DNA from: Ectocarpus siliculosus
Lineage: Eukaryota; Sar; Phaeophyceae; Ectocarpales; Ectocarpaceae
Assembly (NCBI GenBank): GCA_000310025.1
Contig: FN648398.1
Location: 797,489-861,488, forward strand
Direction: 5' to 3'
Length of the DNA: 64,000 bases
The notes under the pieces were generated by a model, which saw only the letters and a list, made by a program, of their open reading frames with translations, was not told where the DNA came from and did no database searches. Of this stretch, positions 60,979 through 64,000 are shown one piece after another. How positions within the stretch are numbered: position 1 is the first letter of the stretch; each line of letters begins with the position of its first letter. The position numbers and the translations under genes are program-made.

Positions 60979-63395
60979 AAGTATTCGGGTTTCCGTTTTC
61001 ACACCTTAAGGCGGGAGGGAGAGAGAGAGAGAGAGGGAGAGAGGCCTTCTAAGTTGTGGTCCTCGGGTTCTTATGATCCCTCCTTAGGCCTCTCCTCTTG
61101 TCGTTGAGTTTTCGGGTGGTGTTTTTGTTTGCTTGCCTTTCGAAACGCTTGCGAATTTGATGGTGGACGCCAAGGGCTCGGCTCACAGAGCAGGGCATGC
61201 TCTAGAGGAAGGGTATCTGGGCGTGTGGTATATCAACCATGGTACGGACACTACAATTCGCCTCTAGCTCCTAGAGATGTACTAATTGGTGTACCCTTTT
61301 TCCTGCGGTGGATAAGGAGGAACTAATAGTGTTGCTGCCATTTTTTGTCGTCGCTTTGATAGCTTGTCTCCGCCGAATGTTTGTCGGGCGGTCCTTCGAC
61401 GCATCCCGTCGAATTTAATTCTTCGCCGTGAGAAAAGCATGTGTCGGCACAAGAGAGTGAAAGTTTGTATTGGCGATGGAGGCTTGCCACACGAACGAAA
61501 AGCGTGGTCGCGACGGAGGGCGTCGGAGCACGTGCCATGGCGTTCTCGCGCTAGAATGTGGTGTGGGAACCGGTGTTGTTACTACTACATTTTTAACGGT
61601 ACCAAACGTGTGGTCTCAAGCTTGAGTACGCACCTGCAGGCTAACGAGTGTTCGGCGCGTGAAGCTTGTCTCGTTCTTGCTTTTGGTGCTTGGTTTGATC
61701 GACGGCGTGTGGGAATAGTTGGCAAAGTGGCGTTTCGGTTCTGGTTTGCTCGACCGCTTGATGAGAGCTGCGCCTCGCTTTCTCTTCTCTCTAGGGTGGC
61801 ACTGCTTTTTACGTTTTGCTTGCCAGCTCCTGGTGTGGCATCATGTGTTGAGATTCTCGTATGATATCGACATACATAGGTTGACCGTCTACAGCCGCTT
61901 GTGTTTCTCCGGTGTAGTTCCTGGCGGGAAAGCTTTCTAATGCATGTCCATCGCGGAACTTGGAACCATTCTGCAGCGGTTCAATTAGATGGGGTGTGGT
62001 TTTGGGATCATGATTCAGTGCCCTGTTCTCTATTAACCCGTACGTTCAACAACGCCATGGCTGGGGTGTTGCTGCCCCCGACACCATCATCCTGTTCGTT
62101 TGTGTGCCGTCGGGCGTACTTGGGGCTGGGGAAGACGGGGGGGGGCGAGACTTCTTGACGCTGCTCTACAGCTTGGTTCACACCCGGAAGTACATATCAG
62201 TTTCATCCTCATTCATGGCTTTGTGTATTGCTTGTGGCCTTCAGGATGTCGCCAGAGATGAGCAACTAAACGAAGCGCACAGAGTACTCGTGGACGACTT
62301 GACGGGACGTTGCGGCTTGACCGCACGTTGGCTGCCAACGTATTATTTGTGACTGCCTTCGGCATCGCACGCGCGCGTTGGATCAGATGAAAGCTAGTTT
62401 GATACCTCGCCTGGGATTTGGTCGTACAGCAGTGTGCTTCAAGAAAACACTTGGTAGACGCCGATCGGTTGGGTGTTGCAAATTTGGTCGTTCGTGAACC
62501 TTGGATGAGCTTGAAGGTTCACTGTCTTGAAACCCTGACTGACCTGTCAAAACGGCGGCCGCCAGACAGTACTGTACACGAAGGTGATAGATACATACAC
62601 GAACCCGTACCCACAACGGTTGGGCGGAAGGAAATGGTATTTTTGTTTTTCGCAAAGTTCCTGGTTTCGCTCAGCTCGCACAATATCTCAACTCGAATGA
62701 TCCATGTGTGTTGCACTTTAACCTATTGTAGCGTTCTTGTCGCACGATGCACTGCCGGGAACTGCATCCCCTGGCATAACAACCCTTAGGGCTCTAATTT
62801 ACGAGTCATGAATGAAATAATCATGGTTGGTCACGGTGCGTGTTAATACGACGGCTGTCCTTGTATGTAAGTGGTGCAGCACAGCAACAATGAGCTACAC
62901 AGCAGTCAGTGTAGACGGACACAGAGTCACGAAAAATAGAACAGCATCGAAGCTACGGGCCCAACTGCTGTACTCTATGAATGTACACTGTCGATAGACT
63001 AAAACATACGTACATGTATACATACATCGCGAGCACCTTCGCGAGGCACACACCTACTCACACTATGTACAGACTACAATTGTTTGGTATACCTGAATAG
63101 TCTGCAGGTACATGTGTACGCCTATCCCTGTTCGCTTCCTTTTTCGTGCTCTTTGCTTAGCGTGCCTTTTCTCTCAGACAATGTAGCCCCGAGGAATTTT
63201 CACAGAATCTTCCGGCATGATTTGGCAGTTTGATAGACACCGTTGGATATACCGGTCATCTGGTTCATCTTGTATCGACTACCACGGTATATCCATCTGG
63301 TACGAGGCATCGAGCACGGGCTGCGCTGCAATGGGATCCTCGGGTCATAAGACCGAACGGGGGCATCATAGTGTGTCCAAGCTTCACACCTCTAG
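60979..63395. other. Long stretch without a recognisable gene
   Basis: A GA-rich run lies at 61018-61043 just past the PTGES2-like stop (probable 3' UTR). Open frames such as 61364-61864 and 62418-62789 have no family-like features or supported exons. Confidence 0.4.
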
Positions 63396-63955
63396 GGACT
63401 CTCCCAGTACGTGTCAGCGACACTCCGAGACTTTCCGCCGTGAGTATTCCGAATTTGTTTCTGGACGTCTGCACACGTACCACCAATTTCCAACGGAAGG
63501 AGTCGTAAGGTGTGCTGGCTCTATCTCCTTCTCCATCGTATCCCAGAATACTTGCACCTTCGCACCGCACACACGATTAGCTTCCCGACTACCAAGCACG
63601 AGCATCGCGAAGGTGAGAAAAGATTCGCAGGAGGGGCTTTCGTTGGCCCAGCATGATGGAGAATCAAATGCCGAAGGGCGATGGCGGATCAAATGTCATC
63701 TCCGAGACGGAACTCTGTTGTGCATATTTATCCGCCGATGATCTGTTCGAGCATGCCCCAGAGAAGAGATCTTGCAGTTTATTTTATTTCGCGTTGATTT
63801 TGTATCCACTACGCGGGACTCTTCCAAGCAGCATGCGCCAGACACCACGAGAACTTTCCGAACGCGGCAGGTGTTCCGACATGTTTCTTGTTGATGGCTG
63901 CACCCGTTCCACCATTTTCCAGCAGGAGGAATCATAAAGCTGCTGGCTCTACGTA
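63396..63955 (+). repeat. Diverged direct repeat, two copies about 415 bp apart, with a conserved frame
   Basis: Copy 1 (about 63396-63525) and copy 2 (about 63808-63950) can be aligned along most of their length. In plus-strand translation both contain GTLP…TPR-x-LS, then F-L-x-D-x-CTR-[ST]-T-x-FQ and end in ES-stop. Preservation of frame and stop suggests that the ancestor was coding. No family was recognised. The flanking sequence between copies is not similar. Confidence 0.5.
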
Positions 63956-64000
63956 TCTAATTTCCATAGTGTCCTACCGCTATCAGATGCATGCATACTT

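Noticed and set aside
1-64000. CRISPR array, operon, phage or bacterial defence system
   Set aside because: The genes are spliced and eukaryotic; no spaced direct repeats or bacterial gene clusters are present.

Overview
The window is nuclear DNA of an intron-rich eukaryote, most likely a brown alga (Ectocarpus-like stramenopile). The signs are genes split into many exons by GT-AG introns of about 70 to 1,500 bp, a strong bias to phase-0 introns, CTG, CT and ATCC microsatellites, a PPR gene built from nearly identical 35-residue units, and long intergenic stretches with decayed repeats. The lineage is an inference from style; no marker gene fixes it. All exon models below were built by hand from splice signals, reading-frame phase and recognisable protein families.

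Layout. (1) 1-4.5 kb: mostly non-coding, with a possible gene end at the left edge on the minus strand. (2) About 4.46-18.94 kb, plus: a giant gene of at least 12 exons (about 3,980 codons visible) with C2-like folds, an EF-hand-like stretch, an ankyrin-like repeat, a long acidic low-complexity region and a C-terminal Tudor-like domain. (3) 19-21.3 kb: intergenic, with a foldback inverted-repeat element. (4) 21.29-25.40 kb, plus: a four-exon hypothetical gene with two Sfi1-like tryptophan motifs. (5) 26.81-34.05 kb, minus: a choline-transporter-like (CTL/SLC44) membrane protein in at least 12 exons. (6) 36.99-43.35 kb, plus: a mitochondrial-type DnaJ/Hsp40 in nine exons that lacks the zinc-finger domain. 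(7) 44.95-46.34 kb, minus: a PPR gene broken by three indels. (8) 50.46-51.74 kb, minus: a decayed reverse-transcriptase-type retroelement fragment. (9) 52.8-53.4 kb: a degenerate array of three repeats. (10) 54.63-57.14 kb, minus: an ALKBH6-like Fe(II)/2-oxoglutarate dioxygenase, head to head with (11) 57.56-60.98 kb, plus: a PTGES2-like glutaredoxin/GST-fold protein. (12) 61-64 kb: no recognisable gene, with one diverged direct repeat.

The genes do not form one pathway. They are ordinary housekeeping genes (membrane transport, mitochondrial chaperone, nucleic-acid or protein demethylase-like enzyme, thiol/GST-fold protein) plus one very large, unassigned scaffold-like protein. The best leads for novelty are the giant C2/ankyrin/Tudor protein, the J-protein that has lost its zinc finger, the N-terminal extension on ALKBH6, and the mutated but highly homogenised PPR array.
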